Shown piece after piece: positions 1-7,777 of a DNA stretch of 64,000 nucleotides. This DNA comes from Pseudoxanthomonas sp. GTDB lineage: Bacteria > Pseudomonadota > Gammaproteobacteria > Xanthomonadales > Xanthomonadaceae. The translations under genes were made by a program, and so were the position numbers. Where the stretch lies: contig NZ_PKDG01000018.1 in assembly GCF_002863005.1 (NCBI RefSeq), positions 1 to 64,000 on the forward strand, given 5' to 3'. The number at the start of each line of letters is the position of its first letter. Position 1 is the first letter of the stretch. The notes below the pieces were generated by a model. The model saw nothing but the letters and a program-made list of their open reading frames with translations. It was not told the origin of the DNA and searched no databases.

Positions 1-251
1 AAGCGCTGCGGATGGCCAACGACAGCGAGTACGGACTGGCGGCCGGCGTGTGGACGCGGGACATCAGCCGCGCCCACCGCGTGGCGCGCAAGCTGCGTGC
101 GGGCAGCGTCTGGGTGAACTACTGGGACGGTGGCGACATGACCGCGCCGTTCGGCGGCTACAAGCAGTCCGGCAACGGCCGCGACAAGTCGCTGCACGCC
201 TTCGACAAGTACACCGAGATCAAGGCGACCTGGATCAATCTGGGGAGCTGA
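1..251 (+). CDS. puuC: gamma-glutamyl-gamma-aminobutyraldehyde dehydrogenase, 3' end only
   Basis: Only the last 82 or so codons are in the window; the frame is open to the left edge and ends in TGA at 249-251. The visible part carries the aldehyde dehydrogenase C-terminal pattern: a YGLAAGVWT segment, then [20 protein letters not shown], which is very close to the end of E. coli PuuC. PuuC oxidises gamma-glutamyl-gamma-aminobutyraldehyde to gamma-glutamyl-GABA with NAD(P)+ in the cytoplasm. The presence of puuB, puuA and puuD a few kilobases away supports this role. The catalytic Cys and Glu lie outside the window and cannot be checked. Confidence 0.85.
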   Translation, partial: ALRMANDSEYGLAAGVWTRDISRAHRVARKLRAGSVWVNYWDGGDMTAPFGGYKQSGNGRDKSLHAFDKYTEIKATWINLGS

Positions 252-257
252 TCCCAT

Positions 258-408
258 GCTCCCTTCTCCCCGCAAGCGGGGAGAAGGTGCCCGGAGGGCG
301 GATGAGGGGCGTGCGCGAACTCGGCGTCGTCGCGGTGCCTGTTTTGCGTGGATTCCGTTCGCCCCTCACCCGCCTTCGGCACCCTCTCCCCGCACGTGGG
401 GAGAGGGG
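258..408. repeat. Large imperfect palindromic repeat, family A
   Basis: Two GC-rich hairpins face each other. The left is a perfect 12-bp stem (262-273 with 276-287) and the right a 10-bp stem (382-391 with 398-407). Between them lie inverted GGATGAGGGGCG and CGCCCCTCACC boxes, so the whole unit can fold on itself. Related copies lie at 33011-33196, 9181-9328 and inside mfd at 26505-26628. Such units are common intergenic repeats in Xanthomonas-group genomes. It fills most of the gap between the dehydrogenase and the transporter and could act as a transcript end or a processing site. Confidence 0.8.
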
Positions 409-466
409 ACTCACGACAAGAAGTTCTTCTGCCAGAATCGCCCACGTCCCATCCACCGGCCCGTCC

Positions 467-1744
467 ATGACCGCCACCGCCGTCGCTCCCGCGCCCGCCA
501 ACTCGCCCGGTCGGGTGCTGTTCGCCAGCCTGATCGGCACCACCATCGAGTTCTTCGATTTCTACATCTACGCGACGGCCGCGGTGCTGGTGTTTCCGCA
601 CCTGTTCTTCCCGCAGGGGGATCCGACCACCGCGACACTGCAGTCGTTCGCCACTTTCGCGCTGGCGTTCATCGCGCGGCCGGTGGGGTCGGCGCTGTTC
701 GGCCACTACGGCGACCGCATCGGACGCAAGGCGACGCTGGTGGCGGCGCTGCTGACGATGGGTATCTCCACCGTGCTGATCGGCCTGCTGCCCACCTACG
801 CGCAGGTCGGTATCGTGGCGCCCCTGCTGCTGGCGCTGTGCCGGCTGGGGCAGGGGATCGGGCTGGGCGGCGAGTGGGGCGGTGCGGTGTTGCTGGCGAC
901 CGAGAACGCGCCACCCGGCAAGCGCGCTTGGTACGGGATGTTCCCGCAGCTCGGGGCGCCCCTCGGCTTCCTGTTCTCCACCGGCATCTTCCTGCTGCTG
1001 ACCGCAGTGATGAGCGATGCGCAGTTCCTGGCCTGGGGCTGGCGCATTCCGTTCGTGGCCAGTGCAGTGCTGGTGTTCGTCGGCCTGTGGGTGCGGCTGA
1101 GCATCGCCGAGACGCCGGATTTCCAGAAGGCCCTGGACCGCGACGAGCGCGTCAAGGTGCCGATGCTGACCACCGTGCGCGAGCACCCGTTCGCCCTGGT
1201 GACCGGCACGCTCGCGCTGGTGGCCACGTTCGTGCTGTTCTACCTGATGACCGTGTTCGCGCTGAGCTGGGGTACGTCGAAGCTCGGCTACACGCGCGAG
1301 CATTTCCTGATGCTGCAGATGGTCGGCGTGCTGTTCTTCGCCCTGACCATCCCGCTGTCGGCGCTCTATGCGGACCGGTTCGGGCGGCGCAACGCGATGA
1401 TCGTCGCCACGCTGCTGATCATCGGGTTCGGCTTCGTGTTCGCGCCGTTGCTGGAGTCGGGTAGCGACCTGGGCGTGCTGGCTTTCCTTGCGCTGGGTCT
1501 GGGCGCGATGGGGCTCACCTATGGCCCCTGCGGGACGATCCTGGCGGAGATGTTCCCCACCGCCGTGCGCTACACGGGTGCGTCGCTGGCGTTCAACCTG
1601 GCCGGCATCCTGGGCGCATCGCCGGCGCCGTACATCGCCACGCGGCTGGGTGAACGCTACGGGCTTCCGTCGGTGGGCTGGTACCTGGCGGGCATGGCCG
1701 TGCTGACGTTGCTGGCCTTGTTGGCGATGCCGCGCCGGCGGTAG
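467..1744 (+). CDS. MFS transporter, metabolite:H+ symporter type
   Basis: A 425-residue membrane protein with about 12 hydrophobic segments. Residues 26-36 read TIEFFDFYIYA, typical of the metabolite:H+ symporter branch of the MFS (ProP, ShiA, KgtP relatives). The loop 2-3 signature GDRIGRK is at about 83-89, and a repeat, ADRFGRRN, lies in the second half. The frame stays open upstream through repeat DNA, so I chose the ATG at 467, where similarity to the family begins. It follows puuC with a repeat between them. Substrate cannot be told from sequence; a carboxylate, amino acid or betaine is likely, and a polyamine-pathway metabolite is possible from context only. Confidence 0.85.
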   Translation: MTATAVAPAPANSPGRVLFASLIGTTIEFFDFYIYATAAVLVFPHLFFPQGDPTTATLQSFATFALAFIARPVGSALFGHYGDRIGRKATLVAALLTMGISTVLIGLLPTYAQVGIVAPLLLALCRLGQGIGLGGEWGGAVLLATENAPPGKRAWYGMFPQLGAPLGFLFSTGIFLLLTAVMSDAQFLAWGWRIPFVASAVLVFVGLWVRLSIAETPDFQKALDRDERVKVPMLTTVREHPFALVTGTLALVATFVLFYLMTVFALSWGTSKLGYTREHFLMLQMVGVLFFALTIPLSALYADRFGRRNAMIVATLLIIGFGFVFAPLLESGSDLGVLAFLALGLGAMGLTYGPCGTILAEMFPTAVRYTGASLAFNLAGILGASPAPYIATRLGERYGLPSVGWYLAGMAVLTLLALLAMPRRR

Positions 1745-1777
1745 GGCATCCACGCTCGCAATGGGGCATCACATGGT

Positions 1778-1841
1778 CGTGCGCATGGCGCACTACGATC
1801 CCGCCGCCATGATTCGTCACGTAGCGTGCGCCACGCGCACG
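1778..1841. repeat. Two copies of a short palindrome, family C
   Basis: Two hairpins with CGTGCGC and GCGCACG arms and 3-base loops lie at 1778-1794 (one mismatch) and 1825-1841 (perfect). The second begins with GTAG just before the stem, as does the copy at 24204-24223. The pair lies between the convergent transporter and bacteriohemerythrin genes, so it may end transcription from both sides. No T-run follows, so this is inference. Confidence 0.7.
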
Positions 1842-1875
1842 TCCGCAGAATCTCTCCCCAAGCGCACACAGTACG

Positions 1876-2337
1876 CTACCCGAACAGGCGCTTCACGGTG
1901 CGGGTGAGCCAGCCGCCCTGCTGGTGTTCGCGGACGAACTGGTTCAAGTGTCGCTTGACGGTATCCGCATAGGCTTTGTCGTCGTTGCGGATGTGGTTGA
2001 ACAGCCAGCGCGACAGCATGCTGCGCAGCTCGTCCACGATGTCTTCGCCGGCCTCGAAGCGGAGCCGGTACTCGGACACGCGCTTGGTGAATACTTCGTG
2101 CACGCGCTTGTGCGCGGCGCTGAACGGATAGCCGGCTTCCTCCATCAGCTCTTCCTCGAACGCGAAGTGCGACAGCGTGTAGTCGACAAGCTCATCGATC
2201 ACTTCGCCGACGGCGAAACGCTCCCTCGACTTCTGGGTCACGTGCAGATGGTTGATCATCTCCACGATGCGCCGGTGCTGGCCATCGATGATGTCGATGC
2301 CGGTGTCCATGTCGTCCTGCCAGATCAGCAGTGTCAT
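1876..2337 (-). CDS. Bacteriohemerythrin (O2-binding di-iron protein)
   Basis: A 153-residue single-domain hemerythrin. All expected iron ligands are visible: His21, His57, Glu61, His76, His80, His115 and Asp120, in the order H, HxxxE, HxxxH, HxxxxD. It should bind O2 reversibly at a di-iron centre in the cytoplasm, for storage, sensing or delivery. The frame extends upstream, but homology begins at the ATG at 2335-2337, which has an AGGGGA ribosome site, so I use that start. A basic C-terminal tail (TRTVKRLF) follows the domain. A perfect TTGAT-N4-ATCAA box lies 73 bases upstream, pointing to control by an FNR/Anr-type regulator when O2 is low. Confidence 0.93.
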   Translation of the reverse strand: MTLLIWQDDMDTGIDIIDGQHRRIVEMINHLHVTQKSRERFAVGEVIDELVDYTLSHFAFEEELMEEAGYPFSAAHKRVHEVFTKRVSEYRLRFEAGEDIVDELRSMLSRWLFNHIRNDDKAYADTVKRHLNQFVREHQQGGWLTRTVKRLFG

Positions 2338-2369
2338 GTTCGGATCCCCTGCCGGCGGATGCCGGAATG

Positions 2370-2420
2370 CGGGGAAATCTAGGTGCGGGCGGATGTCGCG
2401 GCATTGATCGGGATCAATGC
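2370..2420 (-). promoter_or_regulatory. FNR/Anr box and class II promoter of the bacteriohemerythrin gene
   Basis: TTGAT-N4-ATCAA is perfect at 2404-2417 and lies in a longer palindrome, GCATTGAT at 2401-2408 against ATCAATGC at 2413-2420. On the minus strand a TAGATT -10-like hexamer follows at 2381-2376, which would put the transcript start near 2369. The box would then be centred about 41.5 bases upstream, the normal position for class II FNR activation. The match is seen directly; regulation is inferred. Confidence 0.72.
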
Positions 2421-2453
2421 TGTGGCATTCGGTCGCAGGGATCTGTGGGTCCC

Positions 2454-2605
2454 TGTAGGAGCGACGTGAGTCGCGACCGCCGACGTGACACACTCAGGGC
2501 CGCATGATCGGGCGAATCACCTCCAGACCATGTCCGGCTTTCCGCGCTGTCCTCATGCATCGCCGGCACCTCGCTTCTGCGGTCGCGACTTACGTCGCTC
2601 CTACA
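2454..2605. repeat. Inverted pair of REP-like elements, family B
   Basis: The arms at 2454-2479 and 2580-2605 are inverted copies of TGTAGGAGCGACGT.AGTCGCGACCG, differing at one base, and lie about 100 bases apart. Each arm is itself a palindrome (GAGCGAC/GTCGCGA type). This arrangement resembles the BIME-type REP pairs of Pseudomonas and Stenotrophomonas. The pair fills the gap between two minus-strand genes and includes no gene. Confidence 0.8.
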
Positions 2606-2613
2606 GAAAGCGG

Positions 2614-3918
2614 TTAGCCGCTCGACACCACCCGGTTCCGCCCACCGGCCTTCGCCAGGTACAGCCGCCGGTCCGCTTCGCTGAGCAAGTGATTGAGGGT
2701 CTGGCCGGGAAAGCGCGTGCGGAACACGCCGACGCTGACCGTCATCTTCAGTATGCGCTCGCCGATGTCGACGTCGAGGGCCTCGATCGAGGCGCGCAGC
2801 GATTCGAAGTAGTCCACGGCTTCGCTTTCGCCCAGGTACGGCACCAGCGCGCAGAACTCCTCGCCGCCGAAGCGCGCGATCAGGTCCTGCGTACCCGCAT
2901 GGCGCGCGATGGCCTGGGCGACGGCCTTCAGTGCGATATCGCCGGCTTCATGGCCGTGGGTGTCGTTGATGTGCTTGAAGTGGTCGATGTCGATGATGGC
3001 GGCCGTCACCGACTGTTGCCTGCCCAGGGTGTTCGGCAGCAGGGCATGGCACTCGGACAGGAAGTGGCGGCGGTTGGGCAGGCCGGTGAGGAAGTCGCGG
3101 GTGGCGAGATCCTGCAGGGTGCCGATCAGTTCCAGCTGGTCGATGTTCTGCGAGACGCGGCAGAAGAATTCCTCGCGCGAGAACGGCTTGTGCAGGAAGT
3201 CATTGGCGCCGCTCTTCAGGAAGCGCGGGACCAGGCTGCCATCGCTGGTGCCCGAGATGCCGATGATCGCCAGGTGGTCGCGGGCGTGGCGCGCACGCAG
3301 GCGACGGGTGAACTCGTGGCCCTTCATGCCGGGCATTTCCTGGTCGACGATCGCCAGGCGGATGTCGGGGTTGGCGTCGAGCATGGCCAGGCCGGCCTCG
3401 CCATCCGCCGCTTCCACCACGCGGAAGCCGTACATCGACAACAGCGCGGCCGCGTGCTGGCGGGCGGAACGGGAGTCGTCCACGATCAGGGCGGCGATGC
3501 GGCGGTTGCGTTCCAGGCGCTGCACCAGCCACACGAGATAGTCGATGCTGCCTGGCGTGTTCTTGAGGACGTAGTCCACCACCTGCCGTCGCAGTACCTG
3601 CTCGCGCAGCGTGTCGTCGTAGACGCCGCTGACGACCACGGTGGGCAACTGCCGGGACAGGAAGAACTCCACCACCTCGTCGTGGCTGCCGTCGGCCAGG
3701 ACCAGGCTGGTGACCACCATGAACCAGTCCGGATGCTTCTCCAGCGTCGTGCGCGCCTCGTCCAGCGTGGCGGCGTAGACGACCGGCAGGCTGAGCTTCT
3801 GTTCGATCGCTTCGCCGATCAGGCGCGCATGCGTGCGCGAGTTCTCCACCACCAGGATCCGCTGGGGCAGGGGCGATTGGCTGGCGATGGCGGATACGGC
3901 GCGTTGCGGACTGGACAT
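2614..3918 (-). CDS. Two-receiver diguanylate cyclase (PleD-like architecture)
   Basis: This 434-residue protein has two response-regulator receiver domains (about 20-135 and 140-255) and a C-terminal GGDEF domain (about 270-432) with an intact GGEEF active site, so it should make cyclic di-GMP. The second receiver has the standard acidic pair, phosphoacceptor Asp (VDQEMPG) and Lys. The first is degenerate: ILVVENS replaces the acidic pair, and the phosphoacceptor region reads TSLVLAD. The RxxD inhibitory site normally found nine residues before GGEEF reads GTQD, so product inhibition through that site looks lost. No kinase gene is adjacent. Confidence 0.92.
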   Translation of the reverse strand: MSSPQRAVSAIASQSPLPQRILVVENSRTHARLIGEAIEQKLSLPVVYAATLDEARTTLEKHPDWFMVVTSLVLADGSHDEVVEFFLSRQLPTVVVSGVYDDTLREQVLRRQVVDYVLKNTPGSIDYLVWLVQRLERNRRIAALIVDDSRSARQHAAALLSMYGFRVVEAADGEAGLAMLDANPDIRLAIVDQEMPGMKGHEFTRRLRARHARDHLAIIGISGTSDGSLVPRFLKSGANDFLHKPFSREEFFCRVSQNIDQLELIGTLQDLATRDFLTGLPNRRHFLSECHALLPNTLGRQQSVTAAIIDIDHFKHINDTHGHEAGDIALKAVAQAIARHAGTQDLIARFGGEEFCALVPYLGESEAVDYFESLRASIEALDVDIGERILKMTVSVGVFRTRFPGQTLNHLLSEADRRLYLAKAGGRNRVVSSG

Positions 3919-4015
3919 GCTCGGGAAGGCCGAGGAAGGTTTCCTTTCATGTCTATCGGCCCGGGCGGACGGGACTTGAGAGCAGCGTCACGGAATGCGC
4001 GGCTGCCGGCGCCGC

Positions 4016-5299
4016 TCACCAGAGTGCGTCGCGCAGCTTGTACCAGGCCATTCCGGCGACCAGGAGCGGCGTGCGCAGCGCACGGCCGCCCGGGAACGGG
4101 TGGTGGTCGATCTTCTCGAACAGGTCCAGCCGCTCGGATTGACCGCGGATCGCCTGGGCGAGCGTCGTGCCCGCCAGGCACGCGGCGATCAGGCCATGTC
4201 CCGAGAAGCCCTGGGCGAAGTACAGGTTCGGCGCCAGCCGGCCCCAGTGCGGCGCACGGTTGAGCGAGATGTCGATCATTCCGCCCCACAGGTACTCGAT
4301 GCCCACGTCGCGCAACTGCGGGAATACGCGGTGCATGCGGCGCGTCATCACGCCGCGCAGGTTCGGGGGCGTCATCGTCGAATAGCTGGCGCGACCGCCG
4401 AACAGCAGGCGGTGGTCGCGGCCCAGCCGGAAGTAGTCCAGCGCCCAGTTGGTGTCCGCCACCGCCATGTCGTTGCGGATCAGCGCGCGCGCGCGCTGCT
4501 CGCCCAGCGGCGGCGTGGCGGCGATGTAGGTGCCCACCGGCATCATGCGCGATTCGAGTTCCGGCGCGATGCCGCGCAGCAGCGCGTTGCCGGCGAGGAT
4601 CACGGTATCGCAGGCGACCTCGCCCTGCGCGGTCTTCAGCAGCGGACGCGTGCCCCGTACGAGCTCCGTCACGCGGGAAGCTTCGAAGATGCGCACGCCC
4701 GCATCCAGCGCCGCGCGTCCGAGCCCCAATGCATAGGCGAGCGGATGGAGGTGGCCGCTGACCGGATCGTACATTGCGCCAAGATAGCGGTCGCTGGCGA
4801 GCTCGCCGCGCAGGCGCTCGCGATCCCACCACTGCACCGGGTGGTGGTAGCGCGTGTTGAACTCCTCCACGGCCTCCTGCACGTCGCGTTGCTGGCGCGC
4901 CTTGATCGGTACGGTGGCGTGCCCGTCGCGCCAGTCGCAGTCGATGCCGTGCCGGTCGATCCGCCCGCGCAGCCAGCGCAGGCCCTCCAGCGACAGGTCG
5001 AACATCTTCTTCGCATCGTCGAAGCCGACCAGCGCTTCGAGCTTCGCTTCGCCGCAGCTGAAGCCGGCAATGGCCTGGCCACCATTGCGGCCCGAGGCGC
5101 CCCAGCCGATGCGCTCGGCTTCCAGCACGACCACCTTGTAGCCGGCTTCGGCAAGTTCCAGCGCCGCCGACAGGCCGGTGTAGCCGGCGCCGAGGATGCA
5201 GACGTCGGCCTCGATGCGGCCTTCCAGTGCCGGCTGCGATGGCAGCGGCGACGTGCTGGCGGCGTACCAGCTGTCGGGATAGGTATGCGCGGACGTCAT
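4016..5299 (-). CDS. puuB: Gamma-glutamylputrescine oxidase, FAD-dependent
   Basis: 427 residues, the same length as E. coli PuuB. An N-terminal FAD-binding motif, ILGAGYTGLSAALEL, lies near residue 36, followed by GASGRNGGQ, the DAO-family pattern. PuuB oxidises gamma-glutamylputrescine to the aldehyde, releasing ammonia and H2O2. It starts 16 bases after the stop of puuA, so the two are one operon. Some related family members act on other amines, but the puuA partner makes the polyamine role the best call. Confidence 0.88.
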   Translation of the reverse strand: MTSAHTYPDSWYAASTSPLPSQPALEGRIEADVCILGAGYTGLSAALELAEAGYKVVVLEAERIGWGASGRNGGQAIAGFSCGEAKLEALVGFDDAKKMFDLSLEGLRWLRGRIDRHGIDCDWRDGHATVPIKARQQRDVQEAVEEFNTRYHHPVQWWDRERLRGELASDRYLGAMYDPVSGHLHPLAYALGLGRAALDAGVRIFEASRVTELVRGTRPLLKTAQGEVACDTVILAGNALLRGIAPELESRMMPVGTYIAATPPLGEQRARALIRNDMAVADTNWALDYFRLGRDHRLLFGGRASYSTMTPPNLRGVMTRRMHRVFPQLRDVGIEYLWGGMIDISLNRAPHWGRLAPNLYFAQGFSGHGLIAACLAGTTLAQAIRGQSERLDLFEKIDHHPFPGGRALRTPLLVAGMAWYKLRDALW

Positions 5300-5315
5300 G
5301 CGGGCAGCGCCTGGT

Positions 5316-6704
5316 TCACACCGATCGCAGGTACCACGCGTATTCCAGGTCGGTCACTTCGGTGTAGAAGCTGTGCATCTCCTTGAGCTTCTGCTGGCCG
5401 TAGATGTGCTGGAAGGACGTGCCGAACTGCTCGCGGATGAACTCGCTGCCCATGAACGCGCCGATGGCCTCGCGCCAGAACGGCGTACGGATCTCGGTCT
5501 GGTCGTAGGCGTTGCCGGTGATCGGCGGGCCGGGATCGAAGCCCTGTTCGATGCCGTGCAGCATGCCGGCCAACACGGCGGCAGTGACGAGGTAGATGTT
5601 GGCGTCGGCGCCGGCGATGCGGTGCTCGATCCGGGTGTTGGCTTCGTCGCTGTGCGGGATGCGCATGGCGACGGTGCGGTTGTTGTAACCCCACACGTCG
5701 TTGAGCGGGACGAACGCGTTGAGCACGAAGCGCCGGTAGCTGTTGGCGTGCGGCGCGAACAGCAGCAGGCAGTCCTGGTCGCTCCGCTGCAGGCCGCCGA
5801 TGGCGTGCCTCAGCGCAGCGGCCGGGGCCGTCTGCGGCGAGGCGAAGATGTTGCGGCCATCGGCATCCAGCACGCTGGCGTGGATATGCATGCCGCTGCC
5901 CGCCTGCTCGGCGAACGGCTTGGCCATGAAGCTCGCCATCAGGCCCTGCTGCTGCGCAGCCGCCTTGATCGCGCGCTTGAGGTAGATCGCATCGTCGCAA
6001 GCGAGCAGGGCATCGTCGCGATGCTTGAGGTTGATTTCGAACTGGCCCGGCGCGTACTCGGCCACGGCGGTATCGGCCGGGATGCGCTGCGCACGACACG
6101 CAGCGGCGACCGCATCGGTGAAGCCGCGGTAGTCGTTCAGGTCTTCCATGTAGTAGACCTGCGTGCTGGTGTTGCGTTGCCCGGTCGCCGGATTGATCGA
6201 CGTGCGAGGGCGTCCTGCATCGTCCATGCGCTGGTCGAACAGGTAGAACTCCAGTTCCACCGCGACCACCGGCTTCAGGCCGCGCGCGGCGTAGCGTGCG
6301 AGCACGCGCTTGAGCACGTCGCGCGGGTTGGCCTCGAACATGCCGCCCTTCGCGTCCTCCATGCTCAGCAGCAGCTGGGCGGCGGGGCGCGGCGACCACG
6401 GCACGGGCCGCAGCGAGCCCGGTACCGGGCGGCAGATGCGGTCCTCGTCGCCGATGTCGTAACCCAGCCCGGTTTCCTCGACCGTGTTGCCGGTGATGTC
6501 GGTAGCGATCAGTGACATCGGCAGGCAGACGCCGTCGCGGTAGACCTTCTCCAGCGCATCGCGGGTGATGCGCTTGCCGCGCAGCAGTCCGTTCATGTCG
6601 GGCAGCAGCAGGTCGATCTGCTCGCAGTCGGGGATGGACGCGAGCGTGGCGGCATCGTCGGCGGGCAGGGAAGACGCGTCGGAATCGGGGCGCATGAGGG
6701 TCAT
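5316..6704 (-). CDS. puuA: Gamma-glutamylputrescine synthetase, glutamine synthetase family
   Basis: Glutamine-synthetase fold protein that ligates glutamate to putrescine using ATP, the first step of the glutamylated pathway. An N-terminal NGLLRGKR segment, the catalytic ELEFYLFD segment, HIHAS and the NSYRR ATP/glutamate loop are all present. The frame continues back to a TTG at 6758. I prefer the ATG at 6704, with another ATG at 6695, because a sigma-70-like promoter overlaps the longer leader; the ribosome site is weak in either case. It gives a 462-residue protein, close to the family length. It is divergent from puuD across a 200-base control region. Confidence 0.87.
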   Translation of the reverse strand: MTLMRPDSDASSLPADDAATLASIPDCEQIDLLLPDMNGLLRGKRITRDALEKVYRDGVCLPMSLIATDITGNTVEETGLGYDIGDEDRICRPVPGSLRPVPWSPRPAAQLLLSMEDAKGGMFEANPRDVLKRVLARYAARGLKPVVAVELEFYLFDQRMDDAGRPRTSINPATGQRNTSTQVYYMEDLNDYRGFTDAVAAACRAQRIPADTAVAEYAPGQFEINLKHRDDALLACDDAIYLKRAIKAAAQQQGLMASFMAKPFAEQAGSGMHIHASVLDADGRNIFASPQTAPAAALRHAIGGLQRSDQDCLLLFAPHANSYRRFVLNAFVPLNDVWGYNNRTVAMRIPHSDEANTRIEHRIAGADANIYLVTAAVLAGMLHGIEQGFDPGPPITGNAYDQTEIRTPFWREAIGAFMGSEFIREQFGTSFQHIYGQQKLKEMHSFYTEVTDLEYAWYLRSV

Positions 6705-6721
6705 CCAGGAGGCTGCGGCGC

Positions 6722-6748
6722 AGCTTAGCAGAGCGTTCGATGCGTCAA
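6722..6748 (-). promoter_or_regulatory. Possible sigma-70 promoter for puuA-puuB
   Basis: On the minus strand TTGACG (6748-6743) is followed after 15 bases by TGC-TAAGCT, an extended -10 (TAAGCT at 6727-6722). The spacer is short, which lowers confidence. It would start the transcript about 10-20 bases before the puuA ATG, depending on which ATG is used. Confidence 0.4.
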
Positions 6749-6793
6749 GAATACTCAACGCGAAGTTTCCAATGGGCCGCTGAAACGCCCGAA

Positions 6794-6826
6794 TTTGGTG
6801 CCGCAGCGCACCATATGGGCGCCAAA
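6794..6826. promoter_or_regulatory. Candidate operator between divergent puuA and puuD
   Basis: Inverted repeat TTTGGTGCC (6794-6802) and GGCGCCAAA (6818-6826), eight of nine positions paired. A second near-palindrome, GCGCACCATATGGGCGC, is nested at 6807-6822. The inner part reads GCAC-N7-GCGC, one base away from the NtrC-type GCAC-N7-GTGC half-site pattern. Its place between two divergent polyamine genes suits an operator, but no regulator gene is nearby and the bound protein is unknown. Confidence 0.45.
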
Positions 6827-6904
6827 AATGTCATCCGAGCCCTTCGTGTTGTAAAAATAAAACGGCCGGGTTAACGTGCCTGCAAGCCATTCCGGGCTTC
6901 CTGC

Positions 6905-7666
6905 ATGACCCCGCTGCCGCGGGTCGGTCTGCCGACCGACCACAAGCAAATCGGTGCGCATCCCTTTCTTGCCGTCGGCGAGAAATACGTGCGCGCGGTG
7001 GTCGACGGGGCGGGCTGCCTGCCGCTGCTGATCCCGACGCTGGATCCCGTACTGCCGCTGCGCCAGGTGCTCGACAGCCTCGATGGCCTGCTGCTGACGG
7101 GCGCCGTCAGCAACATCGAGCCGCACCATTACAGTGACGAATCCAGCTATGAAGGCAACCTGCTGGATCCCCGCCGCGACGCGACCAATCTGCCGCTGAT
7201 CCCGCTCGCCATCGAAGTGGGGGTGCCCGTGCTGGCGATCTGCCGCGGCTTCCAGGAGGCCAATGTCGCTTTCGGCGGCACGCTGTACCAGAAGGTACAC
7301 GAGCAGCCAGGCCTCATGGACCATCGCGAAAACAAGGACGATCCCCTGGACGTGCAGTACGGGCCGGCGCACGACATCGCGCTGGTGCCGGGTGGCCTGC
7401 TGGCCAAGCTGTCCGGGGTGACGCAGGCCAGCGTGAACTCGTTGCACGGCCAGGGTGTGCGTCGGCTGGGCGACGGCCTAGTGGTCGAGGCGCAGGCACC
7501 CGACGGCCTGATTGAAGCGTTCCGGCATGACGGCTCCGCCTTCATGCTGGCGGTGCAGTGGCATCCGGAATGGAAGGTGACGGAAAACCCGTTCTATCTC
7601 GCGATCTTCCGCGCTTTCGGCGATGCCTGCCGTGCCCGTGCGGCCCGGCGCGGGGCGGTGGCATGA
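6905..7666 (+). CDS. puuD: Gamma-glutamyl-GABA hydrolase, class I glutamine amidotransferase-like
   Basis: 253 residues, equal in size to E. coli PuuD. The nucleophile is Cys113 in AICRGFQEANVAFGG, and the His-Glu pair is His220/Glu222 in QWHPEW. It hydrolyses gamma-glutamyl-GABA to GABA and glutamate, the last step of the pathway, in the cytoplasm. It begins at the ATG at 6905 and is followed 111 bases later by a second glutamine-synthetase-like gene on the same strand, so the two are probably cotranscribed away from puuAB. Confidence 0.9.
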   Translation: MTPLPRVGLPTDHKQIGAHPFLAVGEKYVRAVVDGAGCLPLLIPTLDPVLPLRQVLDSLDGLLLTGAVSNIEPHHYSDESSYEGNLLDPRRDATNLPLIPLAIEVGVPVLAICRGFQEANVAFGGTLYQKVHEQPGLMDHRENKDDPLDVQYGPAHDIALVPGGLLAKLSGVTQASVNSLHGQGVRRLGDGLVVEAQAPDGLIEAFRHDGSAFMLAVQWHPEWKVTENPFYLAIFRAFGDACRARAARRGAVA

Positions 7667-7777
7667 AGCGGCGGCATCCCCCGCCATGGAGAGGGAGCAC
7701 ACGCCACGACGTGGCGGCGTAGCGCGCCGGCGCGCAAGGCGGCCGTTCCTCTCTCCCTTACCGATCGCACCGACACC

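Noticed and set aside
258-408. A CRISPR-like array from the repeated GC-rich blocks
   Set aside because: There are no regular spacers or direct repeats; the blocks are inverted hairpins and scattered over the window.
158-1753. A 531-codon open frame antisense to the MFS transporter
   Set aside because: High-GC DNA gives long shadow frames. Its protein is Arg/Gln/His-rich with no domain, while the plus strand gives a clear transporter.
6807-6826. A sigma-54 promoter (GG-N10-GC) in the puuA-puuD gap
   Set aside because: On the minus strand the GG and GC elements are spaced by 12 bases, not 10, and the -12 box is poor.
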